Positions 10,015-18,949 are shown, counted from the stretch's first letter. The stretch: DNA of 64,000 nucleotides from Nocardia abscessus NBRC 100374 (GCF_000308455.1 NZ_BAFP01000025.1:1-64000); one strand, 5' to 3'. The notes: generated by a model from the letters alone, not told the origin. A program made the numbers and translations.

Positions 10015-10467
10015 GCCGGCCCCTTCCCACGGTCTCGGGAGCCGGATGCCTGCGCACTCCGGCCTTTCGCGTGGTATCCCCCATTTGCACCGCACCAACC
10101 AGGCAAGTCGCCCAGGATCAGGCATCGGCCGGTCGCGCCCAGCGGTCCCGGTCGTGGGCAAGATCAGGCGTCGTCGTATACGGGCGACCCCACATGTGCG
10201 GCCGCGGTATGCCCACCCGAACACATGCTGCCCCTCGGCTGCGCCGTCCGGATTCCGACCGGTCGGGTCCGGAGGGCCGGAATCCCCGGCCCGCCCGACC
10301 GGCGGATCGTTCTATCTCGGGCCGCCGAACCGGGGATAGCCACGGGCGTCGACCGGGACGTCTGCGCCGAGACCATCGACGTCGCCACCACGATTGCCGG
10401 GCACCTACGGCGATCGATCCGACACTTTGCCCCATCACGTCCTGCGGTACCGAAGCAGTCCGGCGCG
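10015..10467. other. Upstream region of cydAB, no gene seen
   Basis: 453 bases between the cydA start and the stop of the exonuclease gene, both on the minus strand. Frames in it have no start signals or recognisable products. It must hold the cydAB promoter; I could not identify a specific regulator site. Confidence 0.5.
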
Positions 10468-11040
10468 TCAGGCCCCCGAAGTGATGCGCCAAGCGTTGCG
10501 TTCGCGGATGTTCAGGATGAGACCGGCGATATTCCACGCGTCGTCCGCACCGCAGTGGTGACGGCCCTCCAAGGGCAGCCCGGCGATGTGCAGCGCTCCG
10601 GCCATCCCTTGACGGCGATTCAACCCGTAAGCCTCTGAAAATAGCTGCTTGGCATTGGTATGCCGCTGCCCGAAGGGATATTCGACGCCGGTGGCGGCGC
10701 ACTGCCGTTCGAGCTGTTTGCGGTCGTAGTCACCCCAGCTCGCCCACGGCCGCAGCCCGGCCGAGTGCTCGCGCGCCAGCAAGCGGCACGCATCGACGAA
10801 CTCCATGCCGGTGTCGACCTCGGCCTGCGTGAGTCCGGTGAGTTCGGTGCAGAACTCGCTGACCGTCGACCGGGCAGGCCGAACCAGGATACGGTGCTTG
10901 CCGATCCGCTCTCCCGCGTCGAAATCGACCACAGTCAATCCGATCTCGATGATCTCACTGACCGCGCCCGCGGGAACCTTCCCCGCCCAGCACGTCGCCT
11001 CGACATCGACCACATTCAGCAGTCCGGAAAACCCGTTCAC
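10468..11040 (-). CDS. 3'-5' exonuclease, DEDDh family (RNase T / DnaQ / ERI-1 like)
   Basis: 190 residues from a GTG start. The first catalytic motif VVDVEATCW is at the N-terminus, a second acidic region lies at WASWGDYDRKQLE, and the third motif GRHHCGADDAWNIAG supplies the catalytic His and Asp. This order fits the single-domain exonuclease group close to ERI-1/KapD proteins rather than a polymerase III epsilon subunit. The substrate, DNA or small RNA, cannot be told. It stands alone between cydAB and the pentapeptide-repeat gene on the same strand, separated by 76 bases from the latter. Confidence 0.85.
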   Translation of the reverse strand: MNGFSGLLNVVDVEATCWAGKVPAGAVSEIIEIGLTVVDFDAGERIGKHRILVRPARSTVSEFCTELTGLTQAEVDTGMEFVDACRLLAREHSAGLRPWASWGDYDRKQLERQCAATGVEYPFGQRHTNAKQLFSEAYGLNRRQGMAGALHIAGLPLEGRHHCGADDAWNIAGLILNIRERNAWRITSGA

Positions 11041-11116
11041 ACGCTGAGCGTATGGACCGAAGCATCGGGCTCAAACCGTTTTGGCTCGTGATTCTCAAAC
11101 ACTCTTCCGGCGGCAC

Positions 11117-12820
11117 TCATGGTGTCGCCAGAGCGGGTGGCCACACCGCTGGTTCGATATTCGCGGGCTTCCCTTCGCCGCCTTCGCTCCAGTCGAATTC
11201 GGGCGGCGGTGGGCCCCACTGCCGTGGTTCGGTGAAAATGACTCGTTCGGAGCCGAAGTCGACTAGGGCGAAGCTGGTCCGTCCCGCGAACCCAACTTGT
11301 GCGAACGAGGCGTTGCCGGTGAAGGTCGCCCCGTGAAACCAGGCGGGCCCGGTGAAGCGCGCACTACGGAACGAGGTGGTTTCGGTGAACGTTGCCCCCC
11401 GGAACAATGCTTCGCTGCCGAACGCCGCCTTTTCGAACGAGGAGTCTCCGGTGAAGGTCGCCCCGTAAAACCAGGTATCTCCGGTGAAGGTCGCCCCGCT
11501 GAACGAGGCAGCTTTGGTGAAGGTCGCCTCGTGAAACGAGCTGCCACGGCTGAAGGTCGCCCCTTGAAACCAGGCACCGCCGGTAAAGGTCACCCTGTCG
11601 AGCCGTGCGTCGCTGGTGAAGGTCGCCCCGCCGAACGCGGCGTCGCCGGCGAAGATCGCCTCGTGGAACCAGGTCCAGGAACTGTTGTCGAAGGAGGCTC
11701 CGTGGAACCAGGCGTTGCCGGTGAAGGTCACACTGCGAAACGAGGTGGTTCCGCCGAAAGTTGCCCCGCGGAACAATGCGTCGTTGCTCAACATCGCCTT
11801 GTCGAAGGAGGTGTCACTGCTGAACGTCGCCTCGCTGAAGGAGGCGTCGCCGATGAAGATCGCCTCACTGAACGACGTGTCGCCGCTGAACGTCGCCTCA
11901 CTGAACGACGTGTCGCCGCTGAACGTCGCCTCACTGAACGACGTGTTGCCGTTGAAGGTCGCCTTGTGGAACCACGTGTCGCCGGTAAAGGTCGTCTTGT
12001 GGAACCAGGCGGTTCCAGCGAAGGTCGCCCCGCTGAACTGGGCGCCACCGATAAAGGTGGCGTGGTCGAATCGAGCGATGCCAGAGATCGTGACGTTGTC
12101 GAAGCCTACGACTTCCAGATGCGCGGTGCGGAAGTCGAAATTGCTGGCCGACCAGGCGTACTCGGACTCAGGCTGCAGATGCTCTGCGATCACACGCACG
12201 ATGGTCGTGCGGACTTCACGATCGTTCTGCCGATATTCGAAATGTTGTTCGTTCTCGGGGCCGGACCGCTCTCCGGCCGGATATTTGCGGATGTCCTTGG
12301 TCTGGTGGTTACCGCCGAGTGCCGGACTGTACGGCAGCCGAAGGTAGCCGCACAACACGTCGATGCATTGCTGGCGGCGAGGGCCGTCGGTTTCGTCGGC
12401 AACGCCCGCCATGGCGTACACCCCGGCGATGCGCACCGCAACATCGGTCGCGCCGAGCTGGGCGGCCGCGGCACCGAAGCGTTCCACGAATTTGCTCTGC
12501 TCGAGATCGCGTTGCCGCCTGTAAGCGATCACCAATGCGACCACACCACCGACCCCCGCGACAACAGTCAGTGCCACTCGAGTGACGTCGATCCGAGCTG
12601 CGCCCTTCGCATCATCGATAGGCGTGATCAATCGCAGAAAGCTGTAGGCCACACACGCCACGATGAGCCCGCCGATTAGGGCGTAGCGGATAGCAGCGAA
12701 TAAGCTGATTTGCCCCGCGCGGCGACCGAACGCCGACAATCTGGTCTTATTCCTCCGCGTCCAGGGCACAGTGGAACTGGTACGTCTCTGTGCGCCGATA
12801 GCGCTCATCCACCCGAGCAT
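11117..12820 (-). CDS. Membrane-anchored pentapeptide-repeat protein
   Basis: 567 residues from ATG 12820. Near the N-terminus are two membrane segments (AIRYALIGGLIVACVAYSF and VALTVVAGVGGVVALVIAY), then a cytoplasmic region with the EQSKFVERFGAAAAQLG segment common in actinobacterial pentapeptide proteins. About 26 repeats of 11 residues follow, of the form ATFxGxxxFxx (the PF13576 type, alternating 5 and 6). The repeats should fold as a right-handed quadrilateral beta-helix. A GTG at 12949 in the same frame overlaps the upstream dehydrogenase stop by four bases and would add 43 residues of basic sequence; neither start has a good Shine-Dalgarno. Repeats 6 and 7 are identical in sequence, and repeats 9-12 resemble repeats 20-23, so the gene has grown by duplication. 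Function unknown. Confidence 0.85.
   Translation of the reverse strand: MLGWMSAIGAQRRTSSTVPWTRRNKTRLSAFGRRAGQISLFAAIRYALIGGLIVACVAYSFLRLITPIDDAKGAARIDVTRVALTVVAGVGGVVALVIAYRRQRDLEQSKFVERFGAAAAQLGATDVAVRIAGVYAMAGVADETDGPRRQQCIDVLCGYLRLPYSPALGGNHQTKDIRKYPAGERSGPENEQHFEYRQNDREVRTTIVRVIAEHLQPESEYAWSASNFDFRTAHLEVVGFDNVTISGIARFDHATFIGGAQFSGATFAGTAWFHKTTFTGDTWFHKATFNGNTSFSEATFSGDTSFSEATFSGDTSFSEAIFIGDASFSEATFSSDTSFDKAMLSNDALFRGATFGGTTSFRSVTFTGNAWFHGASFDNSSWTWFHEAIFAGDAAFGGATFTSDARLDRVTFTGGAWFQGATFSRGSSFHEATFTKAASFSGATFTGDTWFYGATFTGDSSFEKAAFGSEALFRGATFTETTSFRSARFTGPAWFHGATFTGNASFAQVGFAGRTSFALVDFGSERVIFTEPRQWGPPPPEFDWSEGGEGKPANIEPAVWPPALATP
11861..11950 (-). repeat. 33-bp tandem repeat inside the pentapeptide gene
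   Basis: Two identical 33-base units at 11861-11893 and 11894-11926, with a third partial copy to about 11950. Each encodes one 11-residue beta-helix turn (FSGDTSFSE core). This is recent unit duplication within the coding region. Confidence 0.75.
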
Positions 12821-12945
12821 CGCTCGATTGTGCTCGAAGCCACGCTGTCGCGTGCGATACTGCGCAGTTTCGCCAACGTCACCGGAGGCGGTATCGTCGC
12901 GATGAAACGGCCGAGGCAGATTTAGAGATCTCGACAGTCGGAAGG

Positions 12946-14037
12946 TCACCAGGTCAGGACGGGTTTGACGACCGTGCCGTCACGCTGCTGGGCGAGCGCA
13001 AAATTGATGTCGGTGTGCGGGTATCTGGTGATTAGCCGATCGATCGGGAAGCGGCCGGCGGCATGCAAGTCCAGCAGGTGGGGGATGAAGGTCGCGGGCA
13101 ACGCGTCGCCTTCGAGGCAACCCCGAATCACTTTGCCGCCCAATACGATGTCGCGCAGGTCGATCGGAGGGACTCCGGCACCGAGACCGACCGCGACCAC
13201 GGTGCCGCCGATCGCGACTCCGGCGGCCGCCGCGGCGAGCACCTTCGCCGATCCCGTGGTGTCGAGTGCGTGGGTCGCCCCGCCGTCGGTCAGCTTGCGA
13301 ACCGCGGGCACGATGTCGTCGACCGCCGGATCCAGGGCCGCGGTGGCGCCGAGTTCGCGCGCCAATGCCCGCCGGAACGGTGACGGCTCGATCACGACCA
13401 CTTCGGCGACCTCGGATGCCAGCGCCGCCAGCACACCGGCCATGCCGACCGCGCCCGCACCGTAGATCGCGACCCGGGCATCCCGGTCCGGCGTCAACAC
13501 ATTGAGCACCGCTCCGGCGCCGGTCAGGAACCCGCAGCCCAACGGAGCCACAACCGCCGGATCGACCTCGGTGTCCACGACCACCGTGTTGTCGACCGTG
13601 GTCAATGCGTACGCGGCGAAGCTGGATTGGCCGAAGAACCCGTCCCGCACCGGCGTTCCCGCCACGGTGACCCGGCGCGTCCGGTCCGCCCGGGCGCCGA
13701 ACTGGTTGAGTTCCACCGCGCGCACGCAATACGCCGGGCGAGCCGCTCGGCAATTCCGGCACGTACCGCAGTGCCGGAAAGTCAGCACGACGCGGTCGCC
13801 GGGCCGCACGCCGGTCACCGCCGCGCCGACAGCCTCCACCACTCCGGCGCCCTCGTGCCCGAGCAGCACGGGATGGTCGGCGCCCCCTGCCGCACGGGTG
13901 ATCAGGTCGGTGTGGCAGATGCCGGTGGCTTGTACCCGCACCAAAATCTCGTCGTCGCGGGGCTCATCGATCTCGACGGCTTCGATGGTGAACGGCGCGG
14001 CAGGATCGCGGGAGAGCACCGCGGTGGTGGTCACCAT
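12946..14037 (-). CDS. Zinc-dependent alcohol dehydrogenase (aryl-alcohol dehydrogenase-like)
   Basis: 363-residue medium-chain dehydrogenase. It has the catalytic zinc region (TGICHTDL, GHEGAGVVE), the structural zinc cysteines (CGTCRNCRAARPAYC) and a Rossmann motif (VAIYGAGAVGMAG). The GCGFLTGAGAVLN segment resembles benzyl/aryl alcohol dehydrogenases such as XylB and AreB. It lies three bases after the DUF4334 gene and forms an operon with it, facing a TetR regulator across a double palindrome. The likely role is oxidation of an aromatic or terpenoid alcohol to the aldehyde with NAD; the substrate is not visible from sequence. Confidence 0.92.
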   Translation of the reverse strand: MVTTTAVLSRDPAAPFTIEAVEIDEPRDDEILVRVQATGICHTDLITRAAGGADHPVLLGHEGAGVVEAVGAAVTGVRPGDRVVLTFRHCGTCRNCRAARPAYCVRAVELNQFGARADRTRRVTVAGTPVRDGFFGQSSFAAYALTTVDNTVVVDTEVDPAVVAPLGCGFLTGAGAVLNVLTPDRDARVAIYGAGAVGMAGVLAALASEVAEVVVIEPSPFRRALARELGATAALDPAVDDIVPAVRKLTDGGATHALDTTGSAKVLAAAAAGVAIGGTVVAVGLGAGVPPIDLRDIVLGGKVIRGCLEGDALPATFIPHLLDLHAAGRFPIDRLITRYPHTDINFALAQQRDGTVVKPVLTW

Positions 14038-14040
14038 CGC

Positions 14041-14517
14041 TCAGATCCGCTCGAGTAGGAAGTAGAAGTGCTCACCATCGACCAGCACCACCTCGGGCCG
14101 GCCGTTCATGATGCCCATCAGCGTGTTGTCGTCGAGCCATTTGAAGTGGTCGAAGACCGGGCGACTGTCGTAGACCATGGTGGCGGTCACCTCGCCGCGG
14201 AATTCGATGTTCCACAGCGTCGCTTCCCCGCCACCGCCGAGTTCGACATTGGAGAACAGCGACCCGTCCTCGGCGCGGCAGATCAACGGCTTCGCATCGA
14301 GCAGGCTGTGAAAAGTCTTGCCGTACCAGCGATTCACCGTCAGCGCTTTGCGCAGCGGATGCTCGGTCGGGAACGCCGCCCCCTTCCACTCGCCCAGGAC
14401 GTCCTCGGCACGCGCGACCGGCAACTCGGCCCACAGCGCATCCAGCTCGGCCGCCGACACCCCGGTCTCCCGCTCGGCGAGATCCCGCCATCCACTCCGT
14501 ACAGAGCCCATATCCAT
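14041..14517 (-). CDS. GXWXG / DUF4334 protein
   Basis: 158 residues from ATG 14517. The N-terminal half carries the GXWXG motif (LGEWKG) and the C-terminal half the DUF4334 signature (VYDSRPVFDHFKWLDDNTLMGIMNG in part). Start choice: the longer frame runs through the operator region and into the TetR gene, so it is not coding. Proteins of this family are often found with dehydrogenases and stress or aldehyde-response genes, but no reaction is established that I can name. First gene of the two-gene operon with the alcohol dehydrogenase. Confidence 0.88.
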   Translation of the reverse strand: MDMGSVRSGWRDLAERETGVSAAELDALWAELPVARAEDVLGEWKGAAFPTEHPLRKALTVNRWYGKTFHSLLDAKPLICRAEDGSLFSNVELGGGGEATLWNIEFRGEVTATMVYDSRPVFDHFKWLDDNTLMGIMNGRPEVVLVDGEHFYFLLERI

Positions 14518-14539
14518 CCTCGTTCCCGACGCGGTTCCA

Positions 14540-14582
14540 GAACCTTTTGGTTCGGAAACTCTATATCCGAACCAAAAGGTTC
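14540..14582. promoter_or_regulatory. Double palindromic TetR operator
   Basis: Two perfect 17-base arms, 14540-14556 and 14566-14582, inverted around a 9-base spacer. Each arm contains its own dyad, GAACC-TTTT-GGTTC on the left and GAACC-AAAA-GGTTC on the right, so the site offers two dimer-binding operators. It lies 23 bases upstream of the DUF4334 start and 20 bases upstream of the TetR start, ideal for repression of both. Confidence 0.8.
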
Positions 14583-14601
14583 GGCAAGATAGGATGCCGC
14601 C

Positions 14602-15183
14602 ATGCGCGCAGCAGGTCAGGCCACCCGGGAACGAATCCTCGTCGCCGCGAAGGCGGAGTTCGCCCGGTACGGCATCGCCGGTGCGCGGATCAACCGGATC
14701 GCCGAGGCGGCCAAAGCGAGCAAAGACCGGCTCTACGCGTATTTCGCAGGCAAGGACGAGCTCTATGCCGCGGTCACCGAGGAATGGGTCACCCAAACCA
14801 CCGACGAAACCGCCCTCGACGCCGCCGACCTGCCCGGTTACGTGGGCAGGCTGTTCGATCACTACATCGCGCACCCCGACAACGCCCGGCTGCAGGCCTG
14901 GGCCGAGATCGAACAGACCCACAATCCCGCCGCCGAAGACGCCATCCGCCGCATCATCGCCGGAAAACTCGCCGAGATCCGCCACGGACAGGACCGAGGC
15001 TTGATCACGGAGGCGTTCCAGCCCATCACTCTGATCGTCATGTTGACCGATCTCGCCCGCACGGCGGCCATGCACGCCACCCGCACCGACCACCACAACA
15101 TCACCGAACGCCGTGCCGCCACCGTCCTCGCCGCCCGCCGACTGGTCAGCCCGGACGCACCCCGCACCGAAGACCGTCGCTGA
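14602..15183 (+). CDS. TetR-family repressor
   Basis: 193 residues. The N-terminal helix-turn-helix (ATRERILVAAKAEFARYGIAG, then ASKDRLYAYFAGKDELYAAV) is followed by a TetR_C-type ligand domain of the kind with EIEQTHNP. Divergent from the DUF4334-alcohol dehydrogenase operon, with a perfect long palindrome in the 84-base gap, so autorepression and repression of that operon are very likely. Ligand unknown; an aldehyde or alcohol substrate is a reasonable guess. Confidence 0.93.
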   Translation: MRAAGQATRERILVAAKAEFARYGIAGARINRIAEAAKASKDRLYAYFAGKDELYAAVTEEWVTQTTDETALDAADLPGYVGRLFDHYIAHPDNARLQAWAEIEQTHNPAAEDAIRRIIAGKLAEIRHGQDRGLITEAFQPITLIVMLTDLARTAAMHATRTDHHNITERRAATVLAARRLVSPDAPRTEDRR

Positions 15184-15343
15184 CTTCGCCGGGGCTTGCC
15201 GACTCCACCCACAAGGTGGTGGGCTAGTAGAGCGTCACATCACCCACGCCCGTAGCGCTCGCAGCGTGAGAGGAAGGCGGTCCAGCAGGTAATCGCGCGG
15301 ATGCCCGGCCGAAGGCGGGGCCGAGACGACGATGGAGCAACGC

Positions 15344-17287
15344 ATGGACGAGACCGAACGCGCACCGCGGCTCACGGCGTTCCCGCGCATCGATGACTAC
15401 GGGTTCATCTCCGATTGCGAAGTCACCGCCCTCATCGCCCCGAGCGGAGCCATCGAGTGGATGTGTCTACCGAGGATGGACTCCCCCAGTGTCTTCGCTG
15501 CGATCCTCGATCGCTCCGCCGGCTCGTTCCGGTTCGCTCCTGCCGACTTCATGGTGCCCACCGACCGTCGCTACATCCCCGGCACCATGGTCATGGAGAC
15601 GAGCTGGCGCAGCGGCGACGGGTGGGCGACGGTGCGGGATGTCTTGCTGGTCGGGCCGTGGCGGCACCAGACTCCGGGCCGCAGCGCCCATCGGCGCACC
15701 CCCACGGACTACGACGCCGAGCACATCCTGCTGCGGACGGTGCACTGCGAGACCGGCCAGATCCATTTCAATCTCGATTGTCAACCGGCCTTCGACTACG
15801 GCAGATATCGCGCGCGTTGGGACTACCTCGCCAGTTATTACCTCGCACAGGCCAGCGCCGACGGGACCGATCTGCAACTGACGTTGAGCACCGACATGCG
15901 CTTGGGGCTGGAAGGTACGCATGCGGTCGCCCGCACCCTGCTGAAGACGGGCGACACCCGCTTCTGCGCGCTCTCCTGGGGCACTCGCGACGCCCCCAGC
16001 GACGTCGACGAAGCCGACGAGCGCCTGGTGCGCACGATTCATCACTGGCGGCACTGGCTGGCGGGCGGGCGCTTTCCGGACCATCCGTGGACCGCGGAGC
16101 TCACCCGCAGCGCCCTGACCCTCAAGGGACTGACCTTCGCACCGACCGGCGCGGTCGCCGCCGCCGCCACCACATCACTGCCCGAAACCCCGGGTGGACA
16201 ACGCAATTGGGACTATCGCTATTCGTGGATCCGCGACTCCGCCTTCGCGTTGTGGGGCCTGTACACCCTGGGCTTCAGCTGGGAGGCGAACGACTTCTTC
16301 TCCTACATCCTCGACTTGACCGAGGAAGCCAGGGACATGCAGATCGTCTACGGCATCGGGGGCGAAACCGACCTCACCGAACACACCCTCCCGCATCTGC
16401 GCGGGTACGACAACGCGGGACCGGTGCGCACCGGTAACGACGCGTTCCGGCAACGCCAGCACGACGTGTGGGGTGCGGCGCTGGACGCGGTCTACCTCTA
16501 CGCACGCCACCAGGACCAAATCGATGCACGCGCCTGGCCGCTGCTGGGCCGCGCGGTCAAGAGCGCCCTCACCTACTGGCGCGAACCAGACCACGGCATC
16601 TGGGAGGTTCGCGGGGAACCCCAGCACTTCACTTCCAGCAAAGTCATGTGCTGGGTCGCCGCCGATCGCGGAGCCCGGCTGGCTCGCATCCAGCAGGATT
16701 TCGACCGCGCACATCGCTGGCAACAGGCCGCCGACGAAATCCACGCCGACATCTGTGCACATGCGGTCGACTCTCGGCGCGTGTTCACCCAGTACTACGG
16801 CAGCACGGCGCTGGACGCTTCGACCCTGCTCATCCCACTGGTTCGTTTCCTGCCGCCGGACGACGACCGGGTACGCAACACCGTGCTGGCCATCGCGGAA
16901 GAACTGACCGAAGACGGCCTCGTCTTGCGCTACCGCGTCGGCGAGACCGACGACGGCTGCACCGGGGAGGAAGGCGCTTTCACGATCTGCTCGTTCTGGC
17001 TGGTCTCGGCGCTGTCGGAGATCGGCGAGAAGAGACGGGCCAAACAGCTGTGCGAGAAGCTGCTCGGCTACGCAAGCCCCCTCGGCCTGTACGCCGAGGA
17101 GATCGATCCCCGAACCGGACGGCACTGGGGCAACTACCCCCAGGCGTTCACCCACCTCGCCCTGATCAACGCCGTGATGCACGTCATCCAAGACGAACAG
17201 GCGATCCTGCGGCAGGCGCTCGGCGGTGAGTCGATCGCCCCACGACTCGACGATGCGCCACTGACCCGGGGATACATCCACCGGTGA
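15344..17287 (+). CDS. Glycoside hydrolase family 15 enzyme (trehalase/glucoamylase type)
   Basis: 647 residues from ATG 15344, which has a GGAG seven bases upstream; an in-frame ATG at 15332 adds four residues. The N-terminal beta-sandwich (IDDYGFISDCEVTALI) precedes the alpha/alpha-toroid catalytic domain with the signature RNWDYRYSWIRDSAFALWG. The likely general acid lies in EEGAFTICSFW (about residue 541) and the base in EEIDPRTGRHWGNYPQAFTH (about 584). No signal peptide, so cytoplasmic. Sequence of this form is shared with the mycobacterial GH15 trehalase (Rv2402 type), so trehalose hydrolysis is the most likely activity; a glucoamylase activity on alpha-glucans is the alternative. Stands alone. 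Confidence 0.9.
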   Translation: MDETERAPRLTAFPRIDDYGFISDCEVTALIAPSGAIEWMCLPRMDSPSVFAAILDRSAGSFRFAPADFMVPTDRRYIPGTMVMETSWRSGDGWATVRDVLLVGPWRHQTPGRSAHRRTPTDYDAEHILLRTVHCETGQIHFNLDCQPAFDYGRYRARWDYLASYYLAQASADGTDLQLTLSTDMRLGLEGTHAVARTLLKTGDTRFCALSWGTRDAPSDVDEADERLVRTIHHWRHWLAGGRFPDHPWTAELTRSALTLKGLTFAPTGAVAAAATTSLPETPGGQRNWDYRYSWIRDSAFALWGLYTLGFSWEANDFFSYILDLTEEARDMQIVYGIGGETDLTEHTLPHLRGYDNAGPVRTGNDAFRQRQHDVWGAALDAVYLYARHQDQIDARAWPLLGRAVKSALTYWREPDHGIWEVRGEPQHFTSSKVMCWVAADRGARLARIQQDFDRAHRWQQAADEIHADICAHAVDSRRVFTQYYGSTALDASTLLIPLVRFLPPDDDRVRNTVLAIAEELTEDGLVLRYRVGETDDGCTGEEGAFTICSFWLVSALSEIGEKRRAKQLCEKLLGYASPLGLYAEEIDPRTGRHWGNYPQAFTHLALINAVMHVIQDEQAILRQALGGESIAPRLDDAPLTRGYIHR

Positions 17288-17345
17288 CGAAAACCGCTGG
17301 AAACAGTACTATCACGTCCGACTGTTAACAGGACTAAGGATTTCA

Positions 17346-17981
17346 TTGAAGGGCTCGACGATAGCGATGCTAGGCATCGCTGCGACCGCGGCGCTCGGCA
17401 TGACCAGCGCCCCCGCGACCGCTGACCCGGTAGCGGACAAATCTCGCGTCATCGACACCGAGGACGGCTGGGAGCTGCGGATCAGCAAGACCGCGGAAGA
17501 CGTCCAACGCGTGCCCAATCTGGCCGCGACCCCGTTCACCCGGGAAGGGTTCGTCACGTTGTCGGCGGCGGCCGATATCAGTGGCGAAGGCCGGGAGGCC
17601 GTGAACTCGGGGACGTTACAGCTGGGATACCAGATCGGTTGCCAAGCCGATGTCTCCAACGGCCTCACGGTGGGCCTGTCGGCGGCGATCGGCCCGAACG
17701 CCATGGTGACCGTCGCCCCCTCGCCCGGCCTCGCGGTCGGTGGCAGCGCGCTGGCGCTGCCGAACATGTCGACGACCATCAAGCCCGGCACCATCAGCAG
17801 CATCACGTTCGGTACGAAAGCGCTCGCGGGCACGCACGGGTCGATCTCCGTCGATCAGATACAGATCAAGATCGATGCGTGTGCCGGCGCGGTCAGCCTG
17901 CGTTCGTTCGCGATCGTGTCGATTTCCACGGCCACGGCGGACAATTCGGTCGCCGTCTACGGTGACCCGATATGGCTGTGA
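17346..17981 (+). CDS. MspA-family outer-membrane porin
   Basis: 211 residues from TTG 17346, chosen because AAGGA at 17335-17339 is correctly spaced and gives a full signal peptide (IAMLGIAATAALGMTSAPATA, cleavage after ADP region). The mature part shows MspA features: RVIDTEDGWELRISKT, a glycine-rich beta region, and the C-terminal IDACAGAVSLRSFAIVSIST with conserved Cys. MspA proteins form octameric channels in the mycolic-acid outer membrane for small hydrophilic solutes. The next gene overlaps its last ten bases, so the two are coupled. Confidence 0.93.
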   Translation: MKGSTIAMLGIAATAALGMTSAPATADPVADKSRVIDTEDGWELRISKTAEDVQRVPNLAATPFTREGFVTLSAAADISGEGREAVNSGTLQLGYQIGCQADVSNGLTVGLSAAIGPNAMVTVAPSPGLAVGGSALALPNMSTTIKPGTISSITFGTKALAGTHGSISVDQIQIKIDACAGAVSLRSFAIVSISTATADNSVAVYGDPIWL

Positions 17982-18316
17982 TCCAGATGCGGGCATGGCG
18001 GCGTTGGATCGCACCGGCCGGTGTGTCGATTTCACTGATCGTCGCCGCCGCGACCGCCTCCGCCGAACCCATTGTTCCGGCGGGTCCACCGCCGACCTGC
18101 GGAGAGGCGCCGGGCGGGCCCGCATCTCCCGGGTGCGGCACCGACAAGCCCACACCCGGGTCCCGCGGGCCTGCGGCGCCGCCACCAGCTCTGCCGTTGC
18201 AGATGCTGGCGCCCCCGCCTGCGCGGTCGGCGCCCAGCACCAATACACCCGCCGGCGCGCTGGTTCCGCCCACGCCCGGGCCGGGCAGCGGCACACCGAT
18301 CGTGCCGGCCAGGTAG
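17972..18316 (+). CDS. Secreted proline-rich small protein coupled to the porin
   Basis: 114 residues with an N-terminal signal peptide (RWIAPAGVSISLIVAAATASA) and a mature region of about 80 residues, very rich in Pro, Gly and Ala, with two cysteines (PTCGEAPGGPASPGCGTD). The ATG lies ten bases before the MspA stop, in another frame. No known family recognised. Exported, unstructured and co-expressed with a porin, it may assist or plug the channel or interact with the cell wall; this is inference. Confidence 0.75.
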   Translation: MAVIQMRAWRRWIAPAGVSISLIVAAATASAEPIVPAGPPPTCGEAPGGPASPGCGTDKPTPGSRGPAAPPPALPLQMLAPPPARSAPSTNTPAGALVPPTPGPGSGTPIVPAR

Positions 18317-18322
18317 ACGAGC

Positions 18323-18344
18323 CGGGGGCGGCGATCCGCCCCCG
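18323..18344. terminator. Hairpin terminator between porin operon and DUF6463 gene
   Basis: Perfect 9-base arms CGGGGGCGG / CCGCCCCCG with a CGAT loop, right after the proline-rich gene. It has no U-run, as is common in actinobacteria. It separates convergent genes. Confidence 0.7.
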
Positions 18345-18412
18345 CGTGTAACCGCACCCGCAACCGACCCGAGCGCACTTCGCGCGAGGATCATCCGCGC
18401 GCGGCGCGCCGC

Positions 18413-18883
18413 TCAGCGCGTATCGAGCGAATTGCGTTCAGTCGCAGGCGATGTCGACCTCGCCGCACTCGCCGACCGATCGTCCTGCCGCGCTGCCCAG
18501 ATGATCAGTATCCCGGCGATGACGCCGACGAAGTACGGGGACGGCACCAGAAGGATGCCACCCAGCAAACACCACACCGCCAGGCCCCAGCCGATCCAGG
18601 CGGGCACGGCCACCCCGCGGTCGGCCAGGTGCCAGATCAGCAGACCGAGGAGCATCAGCGGCACGGCGAAACTTCCCGGCCCGGCCCAGAAGGTGAGCTT
18701 GTTCTGCAGGGACTCCACCGTCGCCGCACCGGAAAGCTCGAGCGGGACCGCAGCCCAGATCCCCCGATCCACCCAGCCGGTGATCTCCTCCCAAGCGCCG
18801 AGCGCCAGCAGAAGTAGGTGCCCTGTGCCCAGCACGAGCATGAGGCCGCTTGCCCAGCGGAGCAATCGCTTTGTGGAGTTCAT
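18413..18883 (-). CDS. DUF6463-family membrane protein
   Basis: 156 residues with four hydrophobic helices (LMLVLGTGHLLLLAL, FAVPLMLLGLLIWHLA, WIGWGLAVWCLLGGILLV, FVGVIAGILIIWAA). The GTGHLL segment in helix 1 and the VPAWIGWGLA segment fit the DUF6463 family of small inner-membrane proteins. It faces a TetR gene across a region with two palindromic operators, so it is probably the repressor's main target. Function unknown. Confidence 0.82.
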   Translation of the reverse strand: MNSTKRLLRWASGLMLVLGTGHLLLLALGAWEEITGWVDRGIWAAVPLELSGAATVESLQNKLTFWAGPGSFAVPLMLLGLLIWHLADRGVAVPAWIGWGLAVWCLLGGILLVPSPYFVGVIAGILIIWAARQDDRSASAARSTSPATERNSLDTR

Positions 18884-18949
18884 TGTGACCTTCCGGTTCC
18901 TCTGCCGCCCCGGCTGTCGCAGTTTCGCCGGGCGCGGTGCCGCTTTTTA

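Noticed and set aside
8593..10224. Longer CydA start at 10224
   Set aside because: The added 70 residues are basic and unlike CydA; the first true helix begins just after ATG 10014.
11861..11950. CRISPR-like repeat
   Set aside because: The 33-base repeats are adjoining, in frame and coding for beta-helix turns, without spacers.
12821..12949. GTG 12949 as start of the pentapeptide protein
   Set aside because: Kept only as an alternative: the added residues look random and there is no Shine-Dalgarno, although the four-base overlap with the dehydrogenase stop is suggestive.
15205..15219. CCACC-CACAA-GGTGG as terminator after the TetR gene
   Set aside because: Five-base stem is too weak to call.
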